Part shown: in pieces, positions 35,892 to 43,727 of the stretch | Layout: the number at the start of each line of letters is the position of its first letter | How positions within the stretch are numbered: position 1 is the stretch's first letter | Assembly: GCA_049653005.1 (NCBI GenBank) | Contig: JBASFL010000055.1 | Location: 1 to 64,000, forward strand | DNA length: 64,000 bases | Direction: 5' to 3' | DNA from: UBA2334 sp049653005 | GTDB taxonomy: Bacteria; Pseudomonadota; Gammaproteobacteria; Burkholderiales; Burkholderiaceae_C | Program-made: the position numbers and the translations under genes | Notes under the pieces: model-generated | Told to the model about the DNA's origin: nothing | Seen by the model: the letters and a program-made list of their open reading frames with translations, nothing else | Database searches by the model: none

Positions 35892-36120
35892 TTACCCACA
35901 ACTCTGTGCATAAGTTTTTAACAACACATGGCTTATCCACAGGCGAAAGGCAAACCCCCAGTTTGTCCACTTTCCGGGTGCAGCAGGCACAGGCCTTCAA
36001 CCACAGCTTTCAAAAGACCACAGTACGTTGATTTGAAAAGGGTTTGGGCACTTGTCCACAGCACAGGCGGCCCTCTACTACTACTGCTATTCAAATATAG
36101 AAGTTATAGAAGATAAGAAC
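35892..36120 (+). other. Origin-like element, right copy (DnaA boxes and DnaA-trio)
   Basis: The 400-bp gap between the Spy-like gene and minC contains several DnaA-box-like 9-mers. TTACCCACA is at 35892-35900, TTATGCACA (minus) at 35905-35913, a perfect TTATCCACA at 35933-35941, TTGTCCACT at 35963-35971 and TTGTCCACA at 36052-36060. Directly after the last box come GC-rich GCACAGGCGGCCCT, then the tract CTACTACTACTGCTA at 36075-36089, and AT-rich DNA to 36120. The complement reads 3'-GATGATGATGACGAT, the DnaA-trio pattern. The 15-bp tract is identical to that in the left copy at 32372-32386. Confidence 0.72.
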
Positions 36121-36216
36121 AACCCAACCCCTTCACGCCGCATCTGGGGCACGCAACACGGTGTGACAGGCCCCTGGCGCGTAAAATTCGCTTCTTTTTT
36201 CCGGGTGTTTGTGCGC

Positions 36217-36996
36217 ATGACAGCTGCCTCGACGACTGGCCAATCTGTGGGCAAACCCACCGCGTTTGAAATCAAGAGCGCCAACCTGCCCTTGGTGGCC
36301 TTGTTGCTCAAAACCACCGACATGGGCCTGCTTGCCCGCGAGTGGGACGCCCAATACAGCAGCACCCCCGGTTTTTTCGACCAAGACCCCTTGGTAGTGG
36401 ACCTTCACGCCCTCGGCGAAGACGCCGGGGCGGTTGATTTCAAACAGCTGCTGGCGCTGTTGCGCGCCCACGCGGTGTGCCCCATTGCCGTCAAAGGGGG
36501 CAACCCTGCCCACATGAAAGCCGCGCTCAAAGCAGGCCTGGTGGCCGCGCCCGATGTGGTGCTGCAACGCCTGGCGGCCGCACCAGCCCCCGAAGCGGCG
36601 CCCCCACCCGCCCCCGCAGTGTTCCCTGCAGCAGCCCCACAGCCCAGCCCAGAGGCCATGGTGATCGACCGCCCTCTGCGTTCGGGCCAGCAGGTGTATG
36701 CCCGGGGACGCGACCTGGTGGTGCTGGCCATGGTCAACCCCGGTGCCGAGGTGATTGCCGACGGCCATGTGCACGTGTACGCCCCTTTGCGCGGCAAAGC
36801 CATGGCCGGGGCACGGGGCAACGGCGACGCACGCATATTTGCCCTCAGCATGGAGCCCGAGCTGGTGTCCATTGCCGGCATTTACCGCACCAGCGATGTG
36901 CCCTTGCCCGCCGACATTGCAGGCAAACCCGCCATGGTGCGGCTGGCCAGTGGCCCCGATGGCGACAAACTGCTGCTGGAGGCCATGCGTGCCTGA
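36217..36996 (+). CDS. minC: Septum site-determining protein MinC
   Basis: The 259-residue cell-division inhibitor blocks FtsZ ring assembly away from mid-cell. The N-terminal domain (about residues 10-115) contains FEIKSANLPLVALLLKTTDM. A Pro/Ala-rich linker near 120-145 joins it to the C-terminal beta-helix domain (SGQQVYARGRDLVVLAMVNPGAEVIADGHVHVYAPLRGKAMAGARG), which dimerises and binds MinD. I chose MTAASTTGQS because upstream codons lie inside the origin-like region. The ribosome-binding site is weak. It is 130 bp before minD. Confidence 0.94.
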   Translation: MTAASTTGQSVGKPTAFEIKSANLPLVALLLKTTDMGLLAREWDAQYSSTPGFFDQDPLVVDLHALGEDAGAVDFKQLLALLRAHAVCPIAVKGGNPAHMKAALKAGLVAAPDVVLQRLAAAPAPEAAPPPAPAVFPAAAPQPSPEAMVIDRPLRSGQQVYARGRDLVVLAMVNPGAEVIADGHVHVYAPLRGKAMAGARGNGDARIFALSMEPELVSIAGIYRTSDVPLPADIAGKPAMVRLASGPDGDKLLLEAMRA

Positions 36997-37126
36997 GCTT
37001 GCGGCTTTTTAAAGAAACCCCTTCCAAACAAGGCAGAATCCCTGCCAACTTCTGCCAAAAACCCGCGAACCCTCAGCCCGTTTGACCTGTTTTTGGCCTG
37101 CATTCATTCTTCAAGGACTCATTTCC

Positions 37127-37942
37127 ATGGCAAAAATCGTTGTGGTCACTTCCGGCAAGGGCGGCGTGGGCAAAACCACCACCAGCGCCAGTTTTGCGTC
37201 GGGCTTGGCGTTGCGCGGCTTCAAAACCGCCGTCATCGACTTTGACGTGGGCCTGCGCAACCTTGACCTCATCATGGGTTGCGAGCGCCGCGTGGTGTAC
37301 GACCTGATCAACGTCATCCATGGCGAAGCCAACCTGAACCAGGCGCTCATCAAAGACAAACAGTGCGACAACCTGTTTGTGCTGGCCGCCAGCCAGACCC
37401 GCGACAAAGACGCGCTCACCCAAGACGGGGTGGAAAAAGTGCTGGCCGATCTGGCGGGCATGGGTTTTGACTACATCGTGTGCGATTCGCCCGCAGGCAT
37501 CGAAACCGGTGCGCTCATGGCCATGCACTTTGCCGACGAAGCCCTGGTGGTGACCAACCCCGAGGTGTCCAGCGTGCGCGACTCGGACCGCATCTTGGGC
37601 ATGCTGGGCAGCAAAACCAAACGGGCCATTGACGGGGCAGACCCCATCAAAGAGCACCTGCTCATCACCCGTTACAACCCCGCCCGCGTGCAAGACGGCC
37701 ACATGCTGTCGCTGGAAGACATCCAGGACATCTTGCGCATCAAGCTCATTGGCGTGATTCCCGAAAGCGAAAGCGTGTTGCAGGCCTCCAACCAGGGCAC
37801 GCCCGCGGTGCACCTGGAAGGCAGCGACGTGTCAGAGGCCTACAAAGACGTGGTGGCCCGCTTCCTGGGCGAAGACAAGCCCCTGCGCTTCATCGAAGCC
37901 GAAAAACCCGGTTTCTTCAAGCGCCTGTTCGGGGGGAAATGA
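37127..37942 (+). CDS. minD: Septum site-determining ATPase MinD
   Basis: The 271-residue membrane-associated ATPase oscillates with MinE and recruits MinC. It has the deviant Walker A KGGVGKTT at residues 11-18, the switch region VIDFDVGLRNLDLIMG, YIVCDSPAGIETGA and TNPEVSSVRDSDRI. The C-terminal amphipathic membrane-targeting helix is FFKRLFGGK. The start at MAKIVVVTSG is preceded by AAGGA. minE begins 3 bp after its stop. Confidence 0.97.
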   Translation: MAKIVVVTSGKGGVGKTTTSASFASGLALRGFKTAVIDFDVGLRNLDLIMGCERRVVYDLINVIHGEANLNQALIKDKQCDNLFVLAASQTRDKDALTQDGVEKVLADLAGMGFDYIVCDSPAGIETGALMAMHFADEALVVTNPEVSSVRDSDRILGMLGSKTKRAIDGADPIKEHLLITRYNPARVQDGHMLSLEDIQDILRIKLIGVIPESESVLQASNQGTPAVHLEGSDVSEAYKDVVARFLGEDKPLRFIEAEKPGFFKRLFGGK

Positions 37943-37945
37943 CCC

Positions 37946-38206
37946 ATGTCCCTGTTTTCATTCCTGCTGGGCGAGAAGAAAAAAACGGCCAACGTGGCCA
38001 AAGAACGCCTGCAGATCATCCTGGCGCACGAGCGCAACGGCCGCAGCGCCGCCACGCCCGACTACCTGCCCGCGTTGCAGCGTGAGTTGGTGGCTGTTAT
38101 CAGCAAATACATCAAGATCAACCCAGATGACATCAAGGTGAACCTGGAACGCCAGGACAACCTGGAAGTGCTGGAAGTCAAGATCGAGTTGCCTGACGCG
38201 AAGTGA
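37946..38206 (+). CDS. minE: Cell division topological specificity factor MinE
   Basis: The 86-residue protein stimulates MinD ATPase to drive pole-to-pole oscillation. An N-terminal membrane-binding stretch (MSLFSFLLGEKKKTANVAKERLQIILAHER) is followed by the dimerising topological domain (YLPALQRELVAVISKYIKINPDDIKVNLERQ). It starts 3 bp after minD, completing minCDE. Confidence 0.96.
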   Translation: MSLFSFLLGEKKKTANVAKERLQIILAHERNGRSAATPDYLPALQRELVAVISKYIKINPDDIKVNLERQDNLEVLEVKIELPDAK

Positions 38207-38221
38207 GTTGAGTTGCAGAAA

Positions 38222-38836
38222 TCAGCGGGCTGGGTGACCAAATTGGCCAACCGCTTCACTCAAACGCATTCGCGCGCGTGCCAAACTGGGTGAACGCTCA
38301 GCAGCTCGCTCTGGGCTCCACTCTGTTTGCACCCAAGCAACGAGTCGTGTGTTGTAACCCAAGCCTTGTTGTAGGCGACCAGCAGACTCTCGCAACATAT
38401 CGGCCCTGATATCTTTTGGGGCCGATTTGGCCAGTTTGAGCAAAGCCTGTTTTGGGTCTGGCAAATTTTCTGGTGCTGTTGGCAGCGTGCCCTTGTTGCC
38501 CATCAATTGACGGACGGCCTCATGGTCAGACAGGGCCCAAGCCTCTGACTCGCGCACGGCCACGCGCAACAGCAAACTCTCGGGTACGTGCAAGCGCCCA
38601 AACCACTGGTGGCGCAAAGCCACCGCACAATCCACCTGATCCAAATCGGTCACCACCAACATGACCTGGTGTTGAGCCATTTGGCACCAGTTGTTCATCT
38701 TTGATCGCAAATACCCAAAACCACCTTTGCGCAAACAGTGAGTGACGTGGTGCGCTTGCGGCAGTTCAGCCACCAGCCGCAACGCCATGGCCTCGCTCAA
38801 TTCGTCTTCGGTGGCAATTGCTATGGGCACCGTCAT
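38222..38836 (-). CDS. TOPRIM/DUF4276-like protein, partner of the upstream ATPase
   Basis: The 204-residue protein starts MTVPIAIATEDELSEAMALR. The acidic start (Glu near 10-12), the strand VMLVVTDLDQ with a DxD pair at 64/66, and RESEAWALSDHE at 95-106 resemble DUF4276/RloB-type TOPRIM-fold proteins. The ATG overlaps the ATPase stop by 4 bp (ATGA), the arrangement seen in two-gene anti-phage modules such as PARIS (AriA/AriB) and Rlo pairs. Exact family assignment needs profile search. The likely role is an effector nuclease controlled by the ATPase. Confidence 0.65.
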   Translation of the reverse strand: MTVPIAIATEDELSEAMALRLVAELPQAHHVTHCLRKGGFGYLRSKMNNWCQMAQHQVMLVVTDLDQVDCAVALRHQWFGRLHVPESLLLRVAVRESEAWALSDHEAVRQLMGNKGTLPTAPENLPDPKQALLKLAKSAPKDIRADMLRESAGRLQQGLGYNTRLVAWVQTEWSPERAAERSPSLARARMRLSEAVGQFGHPAR

Positions 38837-39990
38837 TGCCAAAGCCCCAGCTGCGAAACGGCGCTGGGTCTTGCTTTGGGCAACACCACTTCGGCCACGC
38901 TCAGTCCCGCGTGCAACGCTTGCTGTTCCTCAGCGTTCACCACGCGGCCAGTCGTACCTTGCGCACTCATTTCCAGCAATACAACGCCAGCTTCGTCGAT
39001 GCCCTGGTTACTGAGCAGCGCTTCGCTGTGTGTGGTTAACAGTACTTGGCGCTTGTTTTTTTGCTTGCGTTGCAGGCGGTCAATCACCAGGGGAATTTGC
39101 GCCACGATGGCATCGTTGAGCGAAATTTCAGGTTCCTCCAGCAGCAGCATGGAGCGGCCTCCCTCCAGCAGCATCCAAAGCAATCCAAAAAGGCGCAGCG
39201 TGCCGTCAGAAAAATGCTCCTCCGATTGCCAACCCGCCTTGGGTCGGTGGTGTCGGTACAGCGCCAGCAAGTGGGGGTGGCCCATGTCGTCTTTTTCAAA
39301 CCGCAGATCTGCAAACTGCGGCACCGCCAGCGTCAAAGCCGTGCTGATTTTTTTCAGCCGGGCATTGCGGGTTTTTTCGGGTGTGTGGGCCAAGCGTTCC
39401 AGAAACCCCTGGCCAAATGGATCGTCACTCAGGCGCGTGCCGCCCATTTTTTCGCCGAATCTCAACAATTGCGGCACCAAATGCAGGTAGGTGATGTCGC
39501 TTAAAAAATCAGCCAGTTCCCTGAAGGGTTGGTTGGTTTGAATTTGCTCCAAGTGGGTTTGGGTGAGCAAAAAGGCATCTTGTTGGTCATCATCGTTGGG
39601 ACGATTCAAGATAAGTTGCCCATCTTTCCAAACTTGCTCACGCGACACCAACAACCGCTGCGCGCCCTTGCCTTCGGGTTTGAAGGCCAGCACATAGCGC
39701 CATGAGGCCACGGGTTGCGCCACATCTCGCCGCAGCTCAATGTCCAGTTGCACTTCCGGGTCGCGGCGTGCGTGCAAGCAACGCACCTTTGAAATGCCAT
39801 CCCGCAGGGCAACGGCAGACTGCAAGCCGCCACCTTGGCGCTTGCTCACATCACGCAAAAAGCGCAGGGCATCCAGCAAGTTGGATTTGCCCGCCGCGTT
39901 CGGGCCCAGCACATACGTCACCGGGCGCAAGGGCACGTCCAGCAACTGAAAGTTGCGCCAGTTTTTGAGGCGGATGTGGCTAAGCAACAT
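38833..39990 (-). CDS. OLD/RecF-like AAA (ABC-type) ATPase, putative defence protein
   Basis: The 385-residue protein has a RecF/SMC-type start (MLLSHIRLKNWRNFQLLDVP). Walker A is GPNAAGKSNLL near 29-39, the signature-like region is SDGTLRLFGLLWML, Walker B is SMLLLEEPEISL, and an H-loop LLTTHSEALLS follows. Such AAA_21/AAA_15 ATPases act in OLD, PARIS, Septu and Rlo systems, usually with a linked nuclease gene. MLLSHIRLKN is the natural start. It lies directly downstream of the remains of a type I restriction operon and just upstream of its TOPRIM-like partner. Confidence 0.8.
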   Translation of the reverse strand: MLLSHIRLKNWRNFQLLDVPLRPVTYVLGPNAAGKSNLLDALRFLRDVSKRQGGGLQSAVALRDGISKVRCLHARRDPEVQLDIELRRDVAQPVASWRYVLAFKPEGKGAQRLLVSREQVWKDGQLILNRPNDDDQQDAFLLTQTHLEQIQTNQPFRELADFLSDITYLHLVPQLLRFGEKMGGTRLSDDPFGQGFLERLAHTPEKTRNARLKKISTALTLAVPQFADLRFEKDDMGHPHLLALYRHHRPKAGWQSEEHFSDGTLRLFGLLWMLLEGGRSMLLLEEPEISLNDAIVAQIPLVIDRLQRKQKNKRQVLLTTHSEALLSNQGIDEAGVVLLEMSAQGTTGRVVNAEEQQALHAGLSVAEVVLPKARPSAVSQLGLWQ

Positions 39991-40019
39991 GTCAAGTGTC
40001 CGATGGGCTGAAAGAAGGG

Positions 40020-40241
40020 CCAAGGTTATCTGCTACGAGGGCTTGCGCCAAATGGGCCTTTGGGTCAGGCGCTGGCTCAGATCGGCGCACAGGCGGCGCA
40101 GGTGGGCCATGCGGGCGACGATGCGGGCTTGTTCGGGTATTCGCGGTAAATCTGGTCAAACCCGTTCCAGCCAGCGGCTTCTATGGCTGGGCGGACGTAT
40201 TTGTCGCAGATGTCGCTTTCGCTGAGGTTTTTTTTGTTCAT
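40020..40241 (-). pseudogene. Collapsed type I restriction locus: hsdR start fused to hsdS end
   Basis: On the minus strand a 54-codon frame starts MNKKNLSESDICDKYVRPAI and continues EAAGWNGFDQIYREY, the typical N-terminus of type I restriction subunit HsdR. The match stops near residue 35. From about 40139 leftward another frame reads PEQARIVARMAHLRRLCADL, then SQRLTQ, and after a further shift AHLAQALVADN, the typical C-terminus of specificity subunit HsdS. A single deletion between an hsdR 5' end and an hsdS 3' end explains this, followed by frameshifts. No hsdM remains. Confidence 0.75.
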
Positions 40242-40332
40242 GGGCTCCCTGGTCCGGCTGTGGTGCTGGCCGCCGCATTATCAAGTTTGATGTGGAGAAC
40301 GGGGCTCACGTTGTGCGCGGCAAAATGCCCGC

Positions 40333-41280
40333 ATGACCCTGCACATTCCCACCCCCCTGATCGAATCCCGCGCCCTGTCGCTGCGCACCGGCGCTGACGT
40401 GTGGCTGAAGATGGAGGCGTTGCAGCCATCGGGTTCGTTCAAGCTGCGCGGCGTGGGCCTGGCGTGCCAAACCCATGCGCAGCGCGGTGCCCGGCGGTTC
40501 GTGTCGTCTTCGGGCGGCAACGCCGGCATTGCGGTGGCCTATGCTGGCCGCCAGCTGGGCCTGCCCGTGGCGGTGGTGGTGCCTGAAACCACGTCGGCCC
40601 GCGCCCGTGAGCTGATTCAACTGCAGGGTGCCGAACTCACCGTGCACGGCGCGTCGTGGCAAGAGGCCAACGCGCTGGCGCAAAGCCTGCTGGGCCCCAC
40701 CGACGCCTTCATTCACCCGTTTGACGACCCGCTGCTGTGGCAAGGCCACGGCACCTTGGTGGACGAGGTGGCCCACGCCGCCACCACCACCGGCTGGGTG
40801 CCCGACATGGTGGTGCTGTCGGTGGGTGGCGGCGGCTTGTTGTGTGGGGTGTTGGACGGTTTGCAGCGCAACGGCTGGGGCCATGTGCCCGTGTTGGCCG
40901 CCGAAACCGAGGGCGCCGATTCGCTGGCGCAGGCCCTGGCGGCGGGTGAACGCATCACCCTGCCCGCCATCACCAGCGTGGCCACCAGTCTGGGTGCGCG
41001 GCAGGTGTGCCAGCAGGCGTTTGATTGGGCCCGCGAGCGCCCGGTGTGCCCCGTGGTGGTTACCGATGCCGCTGCGCTGTCGGCCTGCCGCGCGTTTTTG
41101 GACGACCACCGCGTGCTGGTGGAACCCGCCTGCGGTGCCGCCCTGGCAGCGCTCGATGCGCTGACCCACGCCTTTGCCGATGCCGAGCGGCCACCCCGCG
41201 TGCTGGTGGTGGTGTGCGGTGGCGTCACGGCCACGGCCGATGCCATTTGCAACGCATCTGGCCGCAAAGCTGCGGGGTGA
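40333..41280 (+). CDS. Serine/threonine dehydratase-like PLP enzyme
   Basis: The 315-residue fold type II PLP enzyme converts L-serine or L-threonine to the keto acid and ammonia. The PLP lysine is in LQPSGSFKLRG near residue 37. The asparagine loop is SSSGGNAGIAVAYA, and the glycine-rich phosphate site is SVGGGGLLCGVLDGL. It lacks the regulatory ACT domain of IlvA, and its short length fits catabolic serine/threonine dehydratases. Substrate preference cannot be read from sequence. It converges on the FKBP gene with a 15-bp gap. Confidence 0.85.
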   Translation: MTLHIPTPLIESRALSLRTGADVWLKMEALQPSGSFKLRGVGLACQTHAQRGARRFVSSSGGNAGIAVAYAGRQLGLPVAVVVPETTSARARELIQLQGAELTVHGASWQEANALAQSLLGPTDAFIHPFDDPLLWQGHGTLVDEVAHAATTTGWVPDMVVLSVGGGGLLCGVLDGLQRNGWGHVPVLAAETEGADSLAQALAAGERITLPAITSVATSLGARQVCQQAFDWARERPVCPVVVTDAAALSACRAFLDDHRVLVEPACGAALAALDALTHAFADAERPPRVLVVVCGGVTATADAICNASGRKAAG

Positions 41281-41295
41281 GGGTTCGCGCGGGCC

Positions 41296-41766
41296 TCAGT
41301 GTTGGTGCCCGTGCGCCCCGTGCACATGCTTGTGCGCAATCTCCTCGGCACTGGCCGCGCGCACGGCCGTGACCTTGCAGCTGAACGCCAGCGCCTGGCC
41401 CGCCAGGGGGTGGTTGCCGTCCAGGTGCACCGTGGGGCCCTTGATCTTGACCACGTTGAACACGGCGGGCTGACCGTCGCTGGCCGTGCCCTGCAATTGG
41501 CCACCCACCTTCACGCCGGGCGGGAACTCGCTTTTGGGGATGGTGCGCACCAGGCTCTCGTCGCGGGGGCCAAAAGCGTCTTCCACCGACAGTTGCAACG
41601 TGGTGCTGTACCCCACGGCCTGGCCGTCGAGCGCGGCTTCGACCTTGGGGAAAATGTTTTCATAACCCCCGTGGAGGTAGGCCATGTCGCCATGGTCCAG
41701 CGGTTTGCCTTGGGGGGAGGTCACCTTGTAGGTGATGGTGACGGCGGCGTCTTTGGTGATGTTCAT
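41296..41766 (-). CDS. FKBP-type peptidyl-prolyl isomerase (SlyD-like)
   Basis: This 156-residue SlyD-type foldase starts MNITKDAAVTITYKVTSPQG. It has an FKBP barrel interrupted by an insert-in-flap domain (VGYSTTLQLSVEDAFGPRDESLV, then SEFPPGVKVGGQL) and a His-rich tail (HKHVHGAHGHQH). It accelerates proline isomerisation and can bind nickel or other metals through the tail. The tail is shorter than in E. coli SlyD. A dispersed-repeat cluster fills the gap upstream. Confidence 0.92.
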   Translation of the reverse strand: MNITKDAAVTITYKVTSPQGKPLDHGDMAYLHGGYENIFPKVEAALDGQAVGYSTTLQLSVEDAFGPRDESLVRTIPKSEFPPGVKVGGQLQGTASDGQPAVFNVVKIKGPTVHLDGNHPLAGQALAFSCKVTAVRAASAEEIAHKHVHGAHGHQH

Positions 41767-41840
41767 GGGGGTGTGGCGTCAAGTGCTGCAAAGGCGGGCA
41801 TTGTCGGTGAACCGGTAAGAGGTTCGACGGGAATACAAAG

Positions 41841-41939
41841 AAAAAATGGCTTCCCCGCTTTGCTGGTTTGAGTTGATTGCTATTGAATTTTATTTGTAGC
41901 AAACTGTTCTTGCCAATCAAGCGATGAAGCCTGTTTTTG
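41841..41939. repeat. Paired dispersed repeats, copy F (inverted double)
   Basis: Two half-copies of the repeat family lie here in opposite orientation: AAAAAATGGCTTCC...TTGATTGCTATTGA and GTAGCAAACTGTT...CAAGCGATGAAGCCTGTTTTT. Together they form an imperfect palindrome about 100 bp long between the SlyD-like gene and the cold-shock/DUF1294 gene. It may fold as a hairpin in RNA. Confidence 0.6.
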
Positions 41940-41977
41940 TTCTCAACTACGTGCAGCCACCACCACCACACCGGCTG

Positions 41978-42607
41978 TCAAATCCGCCAGCCCGCAACCA
42001 GCGGCGAATGGATGACAACAAACGCTGCCACGTTGACCACCACAGTTCCCCAGAACGCAGACCGGAACGACGCCTTGTTCGACTTGTGGCGCAGCACCTG
42101 CTGCGCCACCAGCGCGCCCGGCCACCCGCCCACCAGGCTCAGCGTGTGCAGCGTGCTTTCCGACACCCGCCACCTCCCGGCCACGGCGGCCGACTTGTCG
42201 AGGGCATAGACCAGCGCGCACACCACGCTGGCGCCCGCATACAGCGCCGCCACCCAGCCCGGCACACGCCAGATGACGTCCACCGCCAGGTAAACCAGCA
42301 GGAAAGCAGGCAGGGCAAACAGGCTGGCCGTGCCCCACTGCGCCGGGGAGTTGGCAGCCCGCCGTTGACGCTGTCGCTGCACGGCGGAGGCTGTGGCGGC
42401 GCTGACCACGGCCACGTTCTTCGCCCGCTTCTTGCCCTGGGCGTTCAGCTCGACTTCAAACGTGACCCGCTGGCCAACCTGTGGCCTGCCACTGAGCGAG
42501 GTGAAGGACTTGATATGGACAAAGACGGCCTGACCACCGTGCGCGGGCTCAATGAAGCCAAAGCCCCGGTCGTCTTGCCAGGATTGGATGGTGCCTGTGA
42601 ATTGCAT
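41978..42607 (-). CDS. Cold-shock domain plus DUF1294 membrane protein
   Basis: The 209-residue protein has an N-terminal cold-shock domain (MQFTGTIQSWQDDRGFGFIEP, then AVFVHIKSF) that should bind RNA or ssDNA. A basic linker (RQRQRRAANS) follows, then a DUF1294 membrane region with about four helices ending VSESTLHTLSLVGGWPGALVAQQVLRHKSNKASFR. This fusion is common in proteobacteria; function unknown. An ATG 18 bp upstream (MDTESPM) is an alternative start. Confidence 0.88.
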   Translation of the reverse strand: MQFTGTIQSWQDDRGFGFIEPAHGGQAVFVHIKSFTSLSGRPQVGQRVTFEVELNAQGKKRAKNVAVVSAATASAVQRQRQRRAANSPAQWGTASLFALPAFLLVYLAVDVIWRVPGWVAALYAGASVVCALVYALDKSAAVAGRWRVSESTLHTLSLVGGWPGALVAQQVLRHKSNKASFRSAFWGTVVVNVAAFVVIHSPLVAGWRI

Positions 42608-42641
42608 GGGGGATTCAGTGTCCAAGTTGGTTCACGACATT

Positions 42642-43166
42642 TCACGGGAGAAACTCCATATTGAGGTAATCCAGTTGTTCGCGTGTTAATTGGATCTTTT
42701 GAATGATCAGTTGAAGTGACTCTGCTGTGAACTGTGTCAGTTCATGTTCGAGGCCACGCTTGCCTACTTTGATTTTGACTTGCGTGTAGCCCTCGGAGTT
42801 CGTATACATCCAATTTGCATGAACGACCTTGTTACGCAATGTGCCGCACTCTCGCAGCTCAGATGTGAGCTTGGCAAACCACTCGGGCTTATTGCCCGTG
42901 GCTCGTAGAAAGTCGGTAGCGAAGCGTTCAAACAGGTCAAGCTTCGTCGCATACATCATGTTTGCCACGACAAGAAGACCCTTATGGTCAGTGCGGTCAG
43001 ATATGAAGTTGCAGAGGATGTGATCGAGGTCCGATTCCAAAGTATTGAACCAAATGACCACTTCACCAATCATCGGCAAGAGGTCGTACACGTATTCGTA
43101 CGCTTCGTCAGTGTCACCGAGTTCATCGACGATGAACTGCCCGACCGGAGTAGTCTTGGTTCTCAT
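42642..43166 (-). CDS. HEPN-like protein of unknown function
   Basis: This is a 174-residue helical protein with lower GC than its neighbours. Near residue 111 it has RNKVVH, a match to the HEPN RNase motif R(N)x3-4H, set in a helix (ECGTLRNKVVHANWMY). The rest (EAYEYVYDLLPMIGEVVIWFNTLESDLDHILCNFI) is compatible with a four-helix HEPN bundle. HEPN proteins are common in toxin-antitoxin and anti-phage systems, but no MNT-type antitoxin gene lies next to it. Assignment rests on one motif. Confidence 0.5.
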   Translation of the reverse strand: MRTKTTPVGQFIVDELGDTDEAYEYVYDLLPMIGEVVIWFNTLESDLDHILCNFISDRTDHKGLLVVANMMYATKLDLFERFATDFLRATGNKPEWFAKLTSELRECGTLRNKVVHANWMYTNSEGYTQVKIKVGKRGLEHELTQFTAESLQLIIQKIQLTREQLDYLNMEFLP

Positions 43167-43290
43167 TCATTCACTGCTGTAAGTGGCCTAATTCAATGTA
43201 TCCCGCAGACCCTGCGGCTTAAACAAACAATTTGGTAAATTCTGTTCAGGATTTCTTCCTCAAGTTTTTTGTAAATCAATTACCTGTGCT

Positions 43291-43322
43291 GAATTCATCC
43301 ATTCATCACCCAGGATGAATTC
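43291..43322. repeat. Perfect 10-bp inverted repeat
   Basis: GAATTCATCC and GGATGAATTC are separated by 12 bases. There is no T-run, so it is not an intrinsic terminator. It could be an operator or the footprint of an excised element. It lies upstream of the HEPN-like gene. Confidence 0.6.
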
Positions 43323-43372
43323 GCCCACAAACCCTACCCTTCATTCTGCCCATCTCCAACGGGCACCACCGC

Positions 43373-43720
43373 TCACTTCCCTGCCATCGCCTCCGCCCTC
43401 TCCCTCTGCCCCGCCACCAACCCAGGCGGTGGCCGCAGCACCACGGCATCGCTTTCAGTCAGCCCCTCGGTCACCATGCGGTGCTGGCCGTCGCTGTCGC
43501 CCACGATCACGGTGCGGGGTTGGGTTGTGCCTGGCCGTCGGCCAGTACCCAGGCGTGCCAGCCTTGGACTGTGCGGATGACGGATTCCACCTGCCACCGC
43601 TTCCAGTGCGGACAGGTCGCCCAGCACCACGTTAGCCAGGGGGCTTTGAAGGCCAGTGCCTGCCGCCCCGCTGCCACCCAGTAGCCCTGGTGGCTGGCCT
43701 GTGCGGCGGCCAGCTCGCAG
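43373..43720 (-). pseudogene. Remnant of a membrane-fusion (MacA/HlyD-like) efflux adaptor
   Basis: Reading leftward, one frame gives VESVIRTVQGWHAWVLADGQ, and after a frameshift another gives PRTVIVGDSDGQHRMVTEGL followed by TESDAVVLRPPPGL. These fragments match the C-terminal beta domain of periplasmic adaptor subunits, where a WVLADGQA..PRTVTVG..DG pattern is typical. No N-terminal part or signal peptide is present. The gene is truncated and frameshifted, so it is non-functional. Confidence 0.45.
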
Positions 43721-43727
43721 CAGATTT

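Noticed and set aside
43315..43635. A 106-codon Pro/Ser-rich plus-strand gene
   Set aside because: Low complexity, no ribosome-binding site, and it is antisense to a decayed adaptor fragment.
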